From NCBI GenBank assembly GCA_036555515.1, contig DATBLC010000172.1, positions 23,035 to 87,034 on the forward strand: DNA of 64,000 nt, given 5' to 3'. The notes beneath the pieces were generated by a model, which worked only from the letters and a program-made list of their open reading frames with translations, was not told the origin of the DNA and ran no database searches. Positions within the stretch are counted from its first letter, which is position 1. Every line of letters begins with the position of its first letter. Position numbers and translations under genes: made by a program. This document shows positions 25,085-33,517 of the stretch, one piece after another. The stretch comes from DATACQ01 sp036555515. GTDB lineage: Bacteria > Desulfobacterota > Binatia > UBA9968.

Positions 25085-25375
25085 GTGAAAATCAGGCCTT
25101 TACAAGACCGGGTCATTTTAAAAAGGATCGAGGAAGAGGAAAAAAGCAAGGGCGGGATCATCATTCCCGACACGGCCAAGGAGAAGCCGCAGGAAGGAAA
25201 GGTGGTTGCGGTGGGCAAAGGTAAGGTTAACGAAGATGGTAACGTAACCCCCCTCGACGTCAAGGTGAACGACATCGTGCTATTCGGCAAGTACGCCGGC
25301 AGCGAAATCAACATCGACGGCGAAGAACACCTGATCATGCGCGAGGAAGACATCCTCGGAATCATTGAAAAGTAA
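25085..25375 (+). CDS. groES: Co-chaperonin GroES
   Basis: A 96-residue GroES: KIRPLQDRVILKRIEEEEKSKGGIIIPDTAKEKPQEGKVVAVGKG, with the mobile loop GGIIIPDTA and the roof loop around residue 50. It caps GroEL during folding. A GTG at 25085 is the start because a strong AAAGGAGG ribosome site lies just upstream; the open frame before it is non-coding. groEL follows 30 bases later. Confidence 0.96.
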   Translation: MKIRPLQDRVILKRIEEEEKSKGGIIIPDTAKEKPQEGKVVAVGKGKVNEDGNVTPLDVKVNDIVLFGKYAGSEINIDGEEHLIMREEDILGIIEK

Positions 25376-25405
25376 TTTCAAAGGGAAATTTCAGGAGGAC
25401 AAGAG

Positions 25406-27061
25406 ATGGCTGCAAAAATTGTTAAGTTTAACCGCGACGCCCGGGAGGCGATTCTTAAAGGCGTCAACATCCTGGCAGATGCCGTTACCGTAACCCTGGG
25501 GCCAAAGGGCAGAAACGTGGTGTTGGACAAATCCTTCGGCGCCCCAAGCGTGACTAAGGACGGCGTCACCGTCGCTAAAGAAGTTGAGCTCTCGGACAAG
25601 TTTGAAAACATGGGCGCGCAGATGGTCAAGGAAGTGGCAAGCAAAACCTCTGACGTCGCCGGCGACGGCACCACCACCGCTACGGTGCTGGCGCGGCAAA
25701 TTTACGCCGAAGGCGTGAAGCTGGTGGCCGCGGGCCATGATCCGATGACGTTGAAACGGGGCATAGACAAAGCGGTGGAGGCGATGATCGGCGAACTTAA
25801 GTCGCTTTCCAAACCCACCAAGGACCCTAAAGAAATCGCCCAGGTCGGCACGATCGCGGCGAATAACGACTCCACCATCGGCGACGTCATCGCCGAGGCG
25901 ATGAACAAAGTCGGCAAAGAAGGCGTCATCACCGTAGAGGAAGCCAAGGGACTGGAAACGACTTTGGATGTCGTGGAAGGCATGCAGTTTGATCGCGGTT
26001 ACCTCTCGCCGTATTTCGTGACTGACCCCGAGAGAATGGAATGCGTTCTCGAGGACGCCTATCTGTTGATCAATGAAAAGAAAATCAGCACTATGAAAGA
26101 TATCTTGCCGATCCTGGAGCAAATCGCAAAATCCGGCAAACCTTTCATCATTATCGCTGAAGACCTCGAGGGCGAAGCGCTGGCCACGCTGGTGGTCAAC
26201 AAGATTCGCGGCACGCTGCACTGCGTGGCCGTCAAAGCGCCGGGCTTCGGCGACCGGCGCAAAGCAATGCTCGAAGACATCGCCATTCTAACCGGCGGCA
26301 AACTCATCGCCGAGGAACTCGGCATCAAGCTCGATAACATTACTCTCCAGGACCTCGGCCGCGCCAAGAGAATCGTGGTTGACAAGGACAATACAACGAT
26401 CGTCGACGGCGCCGGCAAGAAATCCGACATTGAGGGCCGCATCAAGCAGATCCGTGCCCAGATCGACGAAACCACGTCGGATTATGACCGTGAGAAGCTC
26501 CAGGAACGGCTTGCCAAGCTCATCGGCGGCGTCGCGGTCATCAACGTCGGAGCAGCCACTGAAATCGAGATGAAAGAGAAAAAGGCCCGCGTCGAGGACG
26601 CTCTGCACGCGACCCGCGCGGCGGTCGAAGAAGGTATCGTCCCGGGCGGCGGCGTCGCCCTGCTCCGCTCGTCGGTGGCCCTCGATAAGCTGCGCGTCTC
26701 CGAAGAAGAAAAATGGGGGGTCAATATTATCAAGCGCTGTGCCGAAGAACCCCTGCGCCGCATTGCCATCAACGCCGGCGTCGAAGGCGCCATCGCGCTG
26801 CAGAAAGTCAAGGAAGGCAAAGGCGCATTCGGCTTCAACGCCGACACTGAAGAGTACGAAGACCTGTTCAAGGCGGGGGTCATTGATCCTACTAAGGTCG
26901 TCAGAACGGCCCTGCAGAATGCTGCATCGGTTGCCAGCATGCTACTCACCACCGAAGCCATGGTGGCCGAAAAACCCGAAGAGAAGTCGGCAATGCCGGC
27001 GATGCCACCCGGCGGTATGGGTGGTATGGGAGGAATGGGCGGCATGGGCGGCATGATGTAG
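25406..27061 (+). CDS. groL: Chaperonin GroEL
   Basis: A 551-residue Hsp60. It has the start AAKIVKFNRDAREAILKGVNILADAVTVTLGPKGRNVVLD, the ATP site VAGDGTTTATVLA, and the C-terminal GGM-repeat tail ending GMM. The double-ring chaperonin folds cytosolic proteins with GroES. An AGGAGG ribosome site precedes the ATG. A strong terminator follows, so groESL forms its own unit. Confidence 0.98.
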   Translation: MAAKIVKFNRDAREAILKGVNILADAVTVTLGPKGRNVVLDKSFGAPSVTKDGVTVAKEVELSDKFENMGAQMVKEVASKTSDVAGDGTTTATVLARQIYAEGVKLVAAGHDPMTLKRGIDKAVEAMIGELKSLSKPTKDPKEIAQVGTIAANNDSTIGDVIAEAMNKVGKEGVITVEEAKGLETTLDVVEGMQFDRGYLSPYFVTDPERMECVLEDAYLLINEKKISTMKDILPILEQIAKSGKPFIIIAEDLEGEALATLVVNKIRGTLHCVAVKAPGFGDRRKAMLEDIAILTGGKLIAEELGIKLDNITLQDLGRAKRIVVDKDNTTIVDGAGKKSDIEGRIKQIRAQIDETTSDYDREKLQERLAKLIGGVAVINVGAATEIEMKEKKARVEDALHATRAAVEEGIVPGGGVALLRSSVALDKLRVSEEEKWGVNIIKRCAEEPLRRIAINAGVEGAIALQKVKEGKGAFGFNADTEEYEDLFKAGVIDPTKVVRTALQNAASVASMLLTTEAMVAEKPEEKSAMPAMPPGGMGGMGGMGGMGGMM

Positions 27062-27077
27062 TTTTCCGCCAGACCGC

Positions 27078-27126
27078 AAAGGCCCGTTATGCCCGAGGGT
27101 TCGGTGCATAACGGGCCTTTTTATTT
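27078..27126 (+). terminator. Rho-independent terminator of groESL
   Basis: A 15-base-pair perfect stem AAAGGCCCGTTATGC / GCATAACGGGCCTTT with a 13-base loop, followed by TTATTT, starts 17 bases after the groEL stop. Confidence 0.93.
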
Positions 27127-27213
27127 CCTGCGCAGCTTGACATAGGAAATTTTTCATACTAGGCTTTGATGATAAAATTCCTCGCAAATATAATAACTTA
27201 GCCCGCCATTTTC

Positions 27214-28554
27214 ATGTTTGAGTCGTTAACCGAGAAACTTGAGCTGACCTTTAAGAAACTGCGCGGGCAGGGAAGGATCAGCGAAAACAACATCGACGAT
27301 GCTCTGCGTGAAGTTCGGCTTGCCCTGCTTGAAGCCGACGTTCATGTCAATGTCGTTAAGAAATTTCTCGACTCGGTTAAGGCCAAGTCCCTGGGACAAG
27401 ACGTGCTCCAGAGCCTCACGCCAGAGCAGCAGTTCCTAAAAATCGTCCGGGATGAATTGGTTCTGCTGTTAGGCGGCATGCACCAGGAACTGGATCTTAA
27501 AGCCGCCCCGCCTGTAGTAATCATGCTGGTAGGCTTGCAAGGTTCTGGTAAAACCACCACGCTCGCCAAGCTCGCCCGGCATCTGAAGAAAGACAAAAAA
27601 CGCAGTCCCTATCTGGTCCCCGCCGATGTCTATCGTCCGGCCGCCATCGAGCAGCTGAAAATATTGGGCGGCGAACTAGGTCTCCCCGTCTACGATTCCG
27701 ACCCGGAAACTTCACCGGTGGTGCTCTGCCGGCAAGCGCTGGAAGAAGCCAAGAAGCGTTTCGCCGATGTTCTGCTCATCGACACAGCAGGCCGTTTGCA
27801 TATCGACGAAGAGCTGATGCAAGAGCTATCCGGTATAAAAGATGCCGTTCGGCCGCATCAGATCCTATTCGTAGCCGACGCCATGACTGGCCAGGACGCC
27901 GTCAATCAGGCCTTGGGCTTCGATGGCAAACTTGGTCTCAGCGGAGTCATTCTTACCAAGCTGGACGGCGACGCTCGCGGCGGCGCGGCGCTTTCGATTC
28001 GCGAAATGGTGGGGAAACCGATCCTTTTTTCCGGCGTGGGCGAAAAGCTGGAGGCTTTGGAGCCGTTTTATCCAGACCGGCTGGCATCGAGAATTCTCGG
28101 CATGGGCGACGTGCTATCGTTGATCGATAAAGTACAGCAGAACGTCGAAGAAAAGGAAGCCGCCCGTTTACAAAAGGCTTTTCAAAAACAACAGTTCACT
28201 CTGGAAGAGTTTCAGTTGCAGTTGCAGCAGATCAAACGCATGGGTTCCATGAGCAGCCTGCTCGAGATGATTCCGGGAGGAAAGAAGCTTGCTTCCCAGG
28301 TAGACGCGGAACAAGCGGAAAAAGAAATGAAACGGGTCGAGGCGATCATCAACTCGATGACCCTTCAGGAGCGCCGCAACCCCGCGATCTTGAACGGCAA
28401 TCGCCGCCGCCGCATCGCCGGCGGAAGCGGCACAACCGTCACGGACGTCAACCGGTTGATGAAACAGTTCATGGAAATGAAAAAGATGATGCAAAGGGTG
28501 AGCAAGCTGGGCGTGAAATCACTGTTCAGTCGCATGCCGAATCCTTTTCACTAA
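27214..28554 (+). CDS. ffh: Signal recognition particle protein Ffh
   Basis: A 446-residue SRP54 GTPase. The N-domain is followed by the G-domain with GLQGSGKTTTLAKLA (residues 107-121), DVYRPAAIEQL, LIDTAGRLHIDEELM and ILTKLDGDARGGAALS, and then an M-domain (LEEFQLQLQQIKRMGSMSSLLEMIPG, MKQFMEMKKMMQRV) that binds signal peptides and SRP RNA. It targets membrane proteins cotranslationally. It heads the rpsP-khpA-rimM-trmD-rplS operon. Confidence 0.97.
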   Translation: MFESLTEKLELTFKKLRGQGRISENNIDDALREVRLALLEADVHVNVVKKFLDSVKAKSLGQDVLQSLTPEQQFLKIVRDELVLLLGGMHQELDLKAAPPVVIMLVGLQGSGKTTTLAKLARHLKKDKKRSPYLVPADVYRPAAIEQLKILGGELGLPVYDSDPETSPVVLCRQALEEAKKRFADVLLIDTAGRLHIDEELMQELSGIKDAVRPHQILFVADAMTGQDAVNQALGFDGKLGLSGVILTKLDGDARGGAALSIREMVGKPILFSGVGEKLEALEPFYPDRLASRILGMGDVLSLIDKVQQNVEEKEAARLQKAFQKQQFTLEEFQLQLQQIKRMGSMSSLLEMIPGGKKLASQVDAEQAEKEMKRVEAIINSMTLQERRNPAILNGNRRRRIAGGSGTTVTDVNRLMKQFMEMKKMMQRVSKLGVKSLFSRMPNPFH

Positions 28555-28569
28555 AAGAGGAAAAATATA

Positions 28570-28815
28570 ATGAGCGTAACAATTCGTTTAAGCAGACATG
28601 GCGCGAAGAAAAAGCCCTTCTATCGCATCGTCGTAAGCGACCGGCGCTTCCCGCGCGATGGCCGTTACATCGAGCAGGTGGGCACCTACGATCCCAGCCC
28701 CGCCAGCGGCGGGCTCAAGCTCAACCGCGAAAAAATTGAGCATTGGATCAAGAACGGCGCGCAGCCGAGCCAGACGGTCTCCGAGCTGATTAAGAAAGAG
28801 AAGAAAGCAGGCTAA
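28570..28815 (+). CDS. rpsP: 30S ribosomal protein S16
   Basis: An 81-residue S16: SVTIRLSRHGAKKKPFYRIVVSDRRFPRDGRYIEQVGTYDP. It is an essential assembly protein of the small subunit. It lies 15 bases after ffh with an AAAGAGGAAAA ribosome site. Confidence 0.97.
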   Translation: MSVTIRLSRHGAKKKPFYRIVVSDRRFPRDGRYIEQVGTYDPSPASGGLKLNREKIEHWIKNGAQPSQTVSELIKKEKKAG

Positions 28816-28842
28816 ATATTCCGAAAGGAGGCCACCTCCTTC

Positions 28843-29079
28843 ATGAAGGATTTAGTCCAATACCTGGCAAAATCCCTGGTCAACCGGCCGGACGCCGTCG
28901 AGGTCAAGGAAACCGAAGGGGACTCAGCGTCCGTCCTGGAGTTGAAAGTGGCCAAGGAAGACCTCGGACGGATCATCGGCAAACAAGGCAGGACGGCGAA
29001 ATCAATTCGGACTATCCTGAACGCCGCGGCTTCGAGAACCAACCGCAAAGTAGTCCTCGAGATCGTTGAAGAACCCTAA
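28843..29079 (+). CDS. khpA: RNA-binding KH-domain protein KhpA
   Basis: A 78-residue single KH domain with the GxxG loop IIGKQGRTAKSIRTILNAAA. It pairs with KhpB in some bacteria to bind RNA and affects cell envelope or translation functions. Its usual place, between rpsP and rimM, is kept here. An AAAGGAGG ribosome site lies 11 bases before the start. Confidence 0.94.
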   Translation: MKDLVQYLAKSLVNRPDAVEVKETEGDSASVLELKVAKEDLGRIIGKQGRTAKSIRTILNAAASRTNRKVVLEIVEEP

Positions 29080-29614
29080 GCCCATTTCGTCCACCAAACC
29101 CGTGTCTGAGCGGCTGGTTCCCCTTGGGGAGATCGTCACAACTCACGGACTTGAAGGGTGGTTGAAACTAAAACCCTTCAACCCGGAAACCACCGCGTTC
29201 AATTCGATCCGGGAAGTTTACCTCGAGCAAGACGGCGCGCGGTCGTCGCACCGGCTTGTGGCATATCGGCTGCACAACGGCCAGATTATCTTCAAGCTTT
29301 ATGGCGTCGACAGTATCGACGCGGCTAGACCATTGGTTGGCGCAGCGATTTGCGTAGCCGAAGCGTCTCTGCCTTCACTAGCGCCCGGCCAGTATTATCA
29401 CTTTCAAGCCATAGGTCTCGAGGTCTTCGACAGGCGGGGGAATCGGCTCGGAACGGTTACCCGGACTTGGTCTGCAGGCGGCGCGGAAATCTACGTTGTC
29501 GCTGGCAGCGGCAGAGAATACCTGATCCCGGCGGTGAAGGAGATCGTTGAGAATATCGACTTCGATGCCGGGATAATGATCATCGACCCGCCGGACGGGC
29601 TGTTAAATCTTTAA
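29066..29614 (+). CDS. rimM: Ribosome maturation factor RimM
   Basis: A 182-residue protein with the N-terminal RimM domain (VPLGEIVTTHGLEGWLKLKPFNPE) and a C-terminal PRC barrel (LPSLAPGQYYHFQAIGLEVFDRRGNRLGTVTRTW ... EYLIPAVKEIVENIDFDAGIMIIDPPDGLL). It assists 30S head assembly and binds S19. The start is uncertain: a TTG at 29066 overlaps khpA, while a GTG at 29102 lies closer to the conserved core; neither has a strong ribosome site. Confidence 0.93.
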   Translation: MKNPKPISSTKPVSERLVPLGEIVTTHGLEGWLKLKPFNPETTAFNSIREVYLEQDGARSSHRLVAYRLHNGQIIFKLYGVDSIDAARPLVGAAICVAEASLPSLAPGQYYHFQAIGLEVFDRRGNRLGTVTRTWSAGGAEIYVVAGSGREYLIPAVKEIVENIDFDAGIMIIDPPDGLLNL

Positions 29615-29629
29615 CCAACAACAGTTGGA

Positions 29630-29744
29630 GTTCAAGGTTCAAAAGTTCAACGTTCAACGTCCCGTCCCCACTTTGAACCTCGAACATTGAACTTTAAACC
29701 GCGCGCCAGAGGCGCGTTACGTTGAACATTGAACCTTGAACTTG
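29630..29744. repeat. GTTCAAN heptad hairpin array inside the rimM-trmD gap
   Basis: Left arm with four heptads (29630-29659), a first inverted arm with TTGAAC units (29671-29695), a small CGCGCC-aga-GGCGCG hairpin (29702-29716), and a second inverted arm (29720-29744). Several alternative stems are possible. It interrupts an operon that is otherwise tightly packed. Confidence 0.7.
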
Positions 29745-29757
29745 AGTCTTCGAGCCC

Positions 29758-31035
29758 ATGACCCATTTCACCGTCGTCACCATATTCCCTCAGATATTCG
29801 ACTCTCCGCTCAGCCATAGCATTCTCAGGAAAGCTCAGGAGAAAAATCTCATATCTATTAGCCTGGTGGACCCGCGGGGCTACGCCACCGATCGCCATCG
29901 AATGACCGATGACTATCCCTATGGCGGCGGCCAAGGCATGGTTATGAAAGTCGAGCCGCTGGTTGCAGCCATAGAGGAAATCCGCAACCGCTCCGGCAAA
30001 AGCCGGATTGTTTTGCTTTCGCCCCAGGGACGAGTTTTCAACCAAGAGATCGCGGCTCGCCTGGCCCTGGAAGAGCACATCGTTCTGGTTTGCGGTCGCT
30101 ACGAGGGCATAGATGAGCGGGTAAAGTCGTTCGTTGACGAAGAGTTGTCCGTCGGCGATTACACGTTGAGCGGCGGCGAACCAGCGGCCCTGGTGGTCAT
30201 CGACGCGGTGTCCCGGCTGATTCCCGGTGTGCTCGGCAACGAAGCATCCGCGGCCGACGAGTCCTTCACGGACGGACTTCTCGAGTATCCGCAGTATACT
30301 CGGCCGGAAGATTTTCGCGGCATGAGAGTTCCGGAAATTTTGCTGTCCGGGGATCACGAACGGATTCGGCAATGGCGGCATCAGCAAAGTCTCGCGATCA
30401 CGCGCCAGCGCCGCCCCGATCTAGTGGCCAGGTACGAGCGTACGGTACAGCACCGCCGCGAGTTCAAGGCCGCCCAGGCGCCGGTTTTCTTGGCCCTGCT
30501 CCATCACCCGGTCTATGATAAGAACAAGCAAGTCGTCACCACGGCGGTCACGAACATGGATATTCATGACATCGCCCGCTCGGCCCGCACTTACGGCGTC
30601 AGAGCCTTTTACGTGGTCACGCCGGTGAAGGCACTGCAAAAACTCGCGCTCAAAATCCTCGAGCACTGGGAAATTGGCTACGGCAGCCAATACAATACGA
30701 CCCGCAAGGAAGCGCTGTCAGTGGCGCGCATCCGCGACTCGCTGGATGACGTGCTGATCGATATTGAGGGACAGACTGGAGAAAAGCCGCTCGTCATCGT
30801 CACTTCGGCGCGGGCGGGCGAGGGCCGGATCTCTTTCGCGGCGCTCAAAGAAATGTTAATAAGAGAGGCTCGCCCTTTCCTGATCCTGCTTGGAACCGGA
30901 TGGGGATTAGCCGAAAGCGTCTTCGCGCAGGCAAATTACGTCCTAGAGCCCATCGAAGGAACTGCGGATTATAACCACTTGTCAGTGCGGTCGGCGGCGG
31001 CAATCATGTTGGACCGGCTGCTGAGACGCGACTAA
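29758..31035 (+). CDS. trmD: tRNA (guanine-N1)-methyltransferase TrmD fused to a TM1570-like SPOUT methyltransferase domain
   Basis: A 425-residue double-SPOUT protein. Residues 1-235 are a normal TrmD (TVVTIFPQIFDSPLSHSILRKA, YGGGQGMVMKVEPL, CGRYEGIDERV, DYTLSGGEPAALVVIDAVSRLIPGVLG), making m1G37 in tRNA. From about residue 241 to the end a second domain (FLALLHHPVYDKNKQVVTTAVTNMDIHDIARSARTYGVRAFYVVTP ... LLGTGWGLAE ... PIEGTADYNHLSVRSAAAIML) resembles the SAM-dependent RNA methyltransferase family of Thermotoga TM1570 (Pfam Methyltrn_RNA_4). In most genomes with both, these are adjacent separate genes. Confidence 0.92.
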   Translation: MTHFTVVTIFPQIFDSPLSHSILRKAQEKNLISISLVDPRGYATDRHRMTDDYPYGGGQGMVMKVEPLVAAIEEIRNRSGKSRIVLLSPQGRVFNQEIAARLALEEHIVLVCGRYEGIDERVKSFVDEELSVGDYTLSGGEPAALVVIDAVSRLIPGVLGNEASAADESFTDGLLEYPQYTRPEDFRGMRVPEILLSGDHERIRQWRHQQSLAITRQRRPDLVARYERTVQHRREFKAAQAPVFLALLHHPVYDKNKQVVTTAVTNMDIHDIARSARTYGVRAFYVVTPVKALQKLALKILEHWEIGYGSQYNTTRKEALSVARIRDSLDDVLIDIEGQTGEKPLVIVTSARAGEGRISFAALKEMLIREARPFLILLGTGWGLAESVFAQANYVLEPIEGTADYNHLSVRSAAAIMLDRLLRRD

Positions 31036-31075
31036 GATCATTACAGCGCGCTGGAAAGCGCTGCAGGAGCAAGCC

Positions 31076-31417
31076 ATGGATATCGTAAATCAATTGGAAT
31101 CGGAGCAAGCCAAAGGGGAAATTCCCGCCCTGCGTCCGGGCGAGACCGTTCGGGTCCATGTCAAGGTCATCGAAGGGGAAAAAGAGCGCACTCAAGTTTT
31201 TGAGGGGACAGTGATTGGACTTTCCGGTGGGAGTAACCGCGCTACCTTTACGGTACGCAAGGTTTCTTACGGCGTGGGCGTCGAGCGCGTCTTCCCGCTC
31301 CACTCACCCCGCATCGACAAAATTGAAGTAGTATCCCGTGGTAAAGTCCGCCGCGCCAAGCTATATTTCTTGCGGCAGCGATCCGGCAAGGCGGCCCGGT
31401 TAACGGGCGAAGAATGA
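31076..31417 (+). CDS. rplS: 50S ribosomal protein L19
   Basis: A 113-residue L19: VNQLESEQAKGEIPALRPGETVRVHVKVIEGEKERTQVFEGTVIGL, then YGVGVERVFPLHSPRIDKIEVVSRGKVRRAKLYFLR. It sits at the subunit interface. It closes the ffh-to-rplS operon, 40 bases after trmD. The convergent bactofilin gene starts its stop 21 bases later. Confidence 0.97.
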   Translation: MDIVNQLESEQAKGEIPALRPGETVRVHVKVIEGEKERTQVFEGTVIGLSGGSNRATFTVRKVSYGVGVERVFPLHSPRIDKIEVVSRGKVRRAKLYFLRQRSGKAARLTGEE

Positions 31418-31438
31418 CCGGAAGCCGCGCCCGGCCGT

Positions 31439-31804
31439 TTAACGCACACCGAGGATTTGCCCCTTGCCATCGAATACCGCTCCAGGGTGAATTTTTATTT
31501 CCGCCGCCTTAACTTCGCCTTGAAACCTGCCTCCCGGCATGATCTCGAAGCAGCCGATGACTTGAACATTACCGCTCAGTTTGCCCTCCAGCTGGAGTTG
31601 GCGCGCGGAAACATATGCGTCGACCTGAGCGTTGGCGCCAATAACTAGAAGTTCGGTCGCTTTCAGCTCACCGGTAAACCGGCTGTCGATCTTTACCGGC
31701 AGATTGTAACTGAGTTTTCCCGAAATCGATGAATTGGGGAACAATACGGTTCTGACGCCGCCCTGAGTCGAAAAAGAACCATAATTGTTGGTTTTTCTCG
31801 CCAT
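31439..31804 (-). CDS. Bactofilin (polymer-forming cytoskeletal protein)
   Basis: A 121-residue bactofilin with the beta-helical repeats of the family: VLFPNSSISGKLSYNLPVKIDSRFTGELKATELLVIGANAQVDAYVSARQLQLEGKLSGNVQ. Bactofilins self-assemble into filaments that help locate cell-wall or division proteins. The ATG at 31804 gives the usual short N-terminus; the frame is open to 31864. It faces the translation operon convergently. Confidence 0.9.
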   Translation of the reverse strand: MARKTNNYGSFSTQGGVRTVLFPNSSISGKLSYNLPVKIDSRFTGELKATELLVIGANAQVDAYVSARQLQLEGKLSGNVQVIGCFEIMPGGRFQGEVKAAEIKIHPGAVFDGKGQILGVR

Positions 31805-32116
31805 CCCTTGATGCCCTGTTAATTTGCAACATACCACCCCGTTACGTGTAACGAAAGCGGCCATAGCAGGATGCTGAAAAAACTCAGTTGCAGGCTGCTC
31901 GAAAAGTTCTCAAAAGCGAGGCGGGCAAATGAATCGGAGCGTTGGAGTAAAGTAGTATCGGAATATCGGGTTTCGAACCCAGCACTCCAGTTCCGATCAA
32001 GCGATTGAGCGCAATGAAGTATGTGAGTTTTTTGCACCAGCCTACCGGGTCGGGAGGATCACCCCGATGGCTCCGCTGGGTGTAATATTCCGGCCCACTT
32101 GTGCTAGCCTGATGTC
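31805..32116. other. Gap between bactofilin and rarA
   Basis: No gene is seen. It holds an exact inverted repeat CGTTAC-gt-GTAACG (31840-31853) just upstream of the bactofilin gene, a repeat at 31893-31926 that matches 52513-52546 at 28 of 34 positions, and inverted 'GGAGT/ACTCC' arms near 31940-31990. Confidence 0.5.
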
Positions 32117-33439
32117 ATGGATCTCTTTGACGACACACCGGCAAAGTCGCGAACTGAGTTTCCTCCTCTGGCCGACAGAATGCGCCCGCGCGCGCTCGAG
32201 GAATTTGTCGGTCAAGGGCATTTGCTAACTCCGGGCAAGCTGCTTCGTGAATTGGTCAACGCCGGCGAATTGCGATCGCTCATCCTGTGGGGTCCGCCGG
32301 GCAGCGGCAAGACAACTTTGGCGCAACTCCTCGCTCGCTCGGCCGGCGCTGTTTGCGTTCAATTCTCCTCCGTCACTTCCGGGGTGAAAGACCTGAAAAA
32401 AATTTTTCAAGAGGCGCAAGATCTGCAACGTCTCGGCAAGCGCACGGTGCTGTTCGTCGATGAGATTCATCATCTCAACAAATCGCAGCAAGACAACTTT
32501 CTTCCTTACGTCGAGCGCGGCACTCTAATCTTGATCGGCGCGACGACCGAGAATCCTTCCTTTGAAGTCATCTCTCCCCTGCTCTCGCGCTGCCAGGTCT
32601 TGGTGTTGCAATCACTTACGGATGACGATGTCGCCAAGATCACCGACGGCGCCCTATCCGACGCGCAACGGGGATTAGGCGCCATGGGGTTATCTATCGA
32701 TGCCGAAGCGCGGGATTTCCTCATCCGGCAGAGTCACGGCGACGCGCGCGCGGCACTAAATGCCCTGGAGATCGCAGCCGCCCTGGCGCGCAAGGACAAG
32801 ATCATCACTTTGCAAAATGCCCAAGAAGCCTTGCAGCGAAAAGCGCTGCGCTACGACAAAGCGGGAGAGGAGCACTACAACGTCGTCTCCGCGTTTATCA
32901 AGAGCCTGCGTGGCAGCGATCCGGACGCGGCGCTTTACTGGATGATGCGCATGCTTGAAGCCGGCGAAGACCCGCTATTCATCGCCCGGCGCATGGTCAT
33001 TTTCGCGGCCGAAGATGTCGGCAACGCAGATCCAAGGGCGCTGCAATTGGCCGTCGCGGCCAAGGATGCCGTTCACTTCGTCGGGCTCCCTGAAGGCCGC
33101 ATTCCGCTGGCTCAAGCCGCCACCTATCTCGCCACCGCGCCCAAATCCAACGCATCCTACAAAGCGATGCTGGCGGCGGCGAAAGACGTGCAAGAAAAAG
33201 GCGCGTTAGCGGTGCCGCTGCATCTGCGCAACGCAGCCACGGATCTCATGGAAAAACTCGGATACGGCAAAGGGTACAAATATGCCCATGACTTTCCCGA
33301 TCACCTGGTGGAGCAGGAACACCTGCCGAAGGAGCTCGCGGGGCGCAAATATTATCTCCCGTCGGACTCCGGCGAAGAAAAGCAAATTCAACAACGCATG
33401 CTGCAATGGGCTCAAAAACGGAAACCGCCGTCCGATTGA
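32117..33439 (+). CDS. rarA: Replication-associated recombination protein RarA (MgsA)
   Basis: A 440-residue AAA+ ATPase. RMRPRALEEFVGQGHLL, Walker A GPPGSGKTTLAQLLA (residues 56-70), Walker B VLFVDEIHHLNKSQQD and IGATTENPSFEV are RarA/MgsA/WRNIP1 features, followed by the C-terminal tetramerisation region (EEHYNVVSAFIKSLRGSDPDAALYWMMRML, MPNHL-like GYKYAHDFPDHLVEQEHLP). It acts at stalled forks. It is followed 78 bases later by the DUF502 gene. Confidence 0.95.
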   Translation: MDLFDDTPAKSRTEFPPLADRMRPRALEEFVGQGHLLTPGKLLRELVNAGELRSLILWGPPGSGKTTLAQLLARSAGAVCVQFSSVTSGVKDLKKIFQEAQDLQRLGKRTVLFVDEIHHLNKSQQDNFLPYVERGTLILIGATTENPSFEVISPLLSRCQVLVLQSLTDDDVAKITDGALSDAQRGLGAMGLSIDAEARDFLIRQSHGDARAALNALEIAAALARKDKIITLQNAQEALQRKALRYDKAGEEHYNVVSAFIKSLRGSDPDAALYWMMRMLEAGEDPLFIARRMVIFAAEDVGNADPRALQLAVAAKDAVHFVGLPEGRIPLAQAATYLATAPKSNASYKAMLAAAKDVQEKGALAVPLHLRNAATDLMEKLGYGKGYKYAHDFPDHLVEQEHLPKELAGRKYYLPSDSGEEKQIQQRMLQWAQKRKPPSD

Positions 33440-33517
33440 TCCAGCCGGCCAGCCGAATTGGTGTTCATCCGAGCACGACGGCGAGAGACGAGTGCGACTT
33501 TCGCCCCGAGAATCTCA

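Noticed and set aside
25391..26221. A 276-codon minus-strand frame in groEL
   Set aside because: It lies antisense to the strongly conserved groEL frame and shows no domain.
27127..27213. SRP RNA or other RNA gene before ffh
   Set aside because: The 90-base gap has no stable cloverleaf or SRP Alu/GNAR hairpin.
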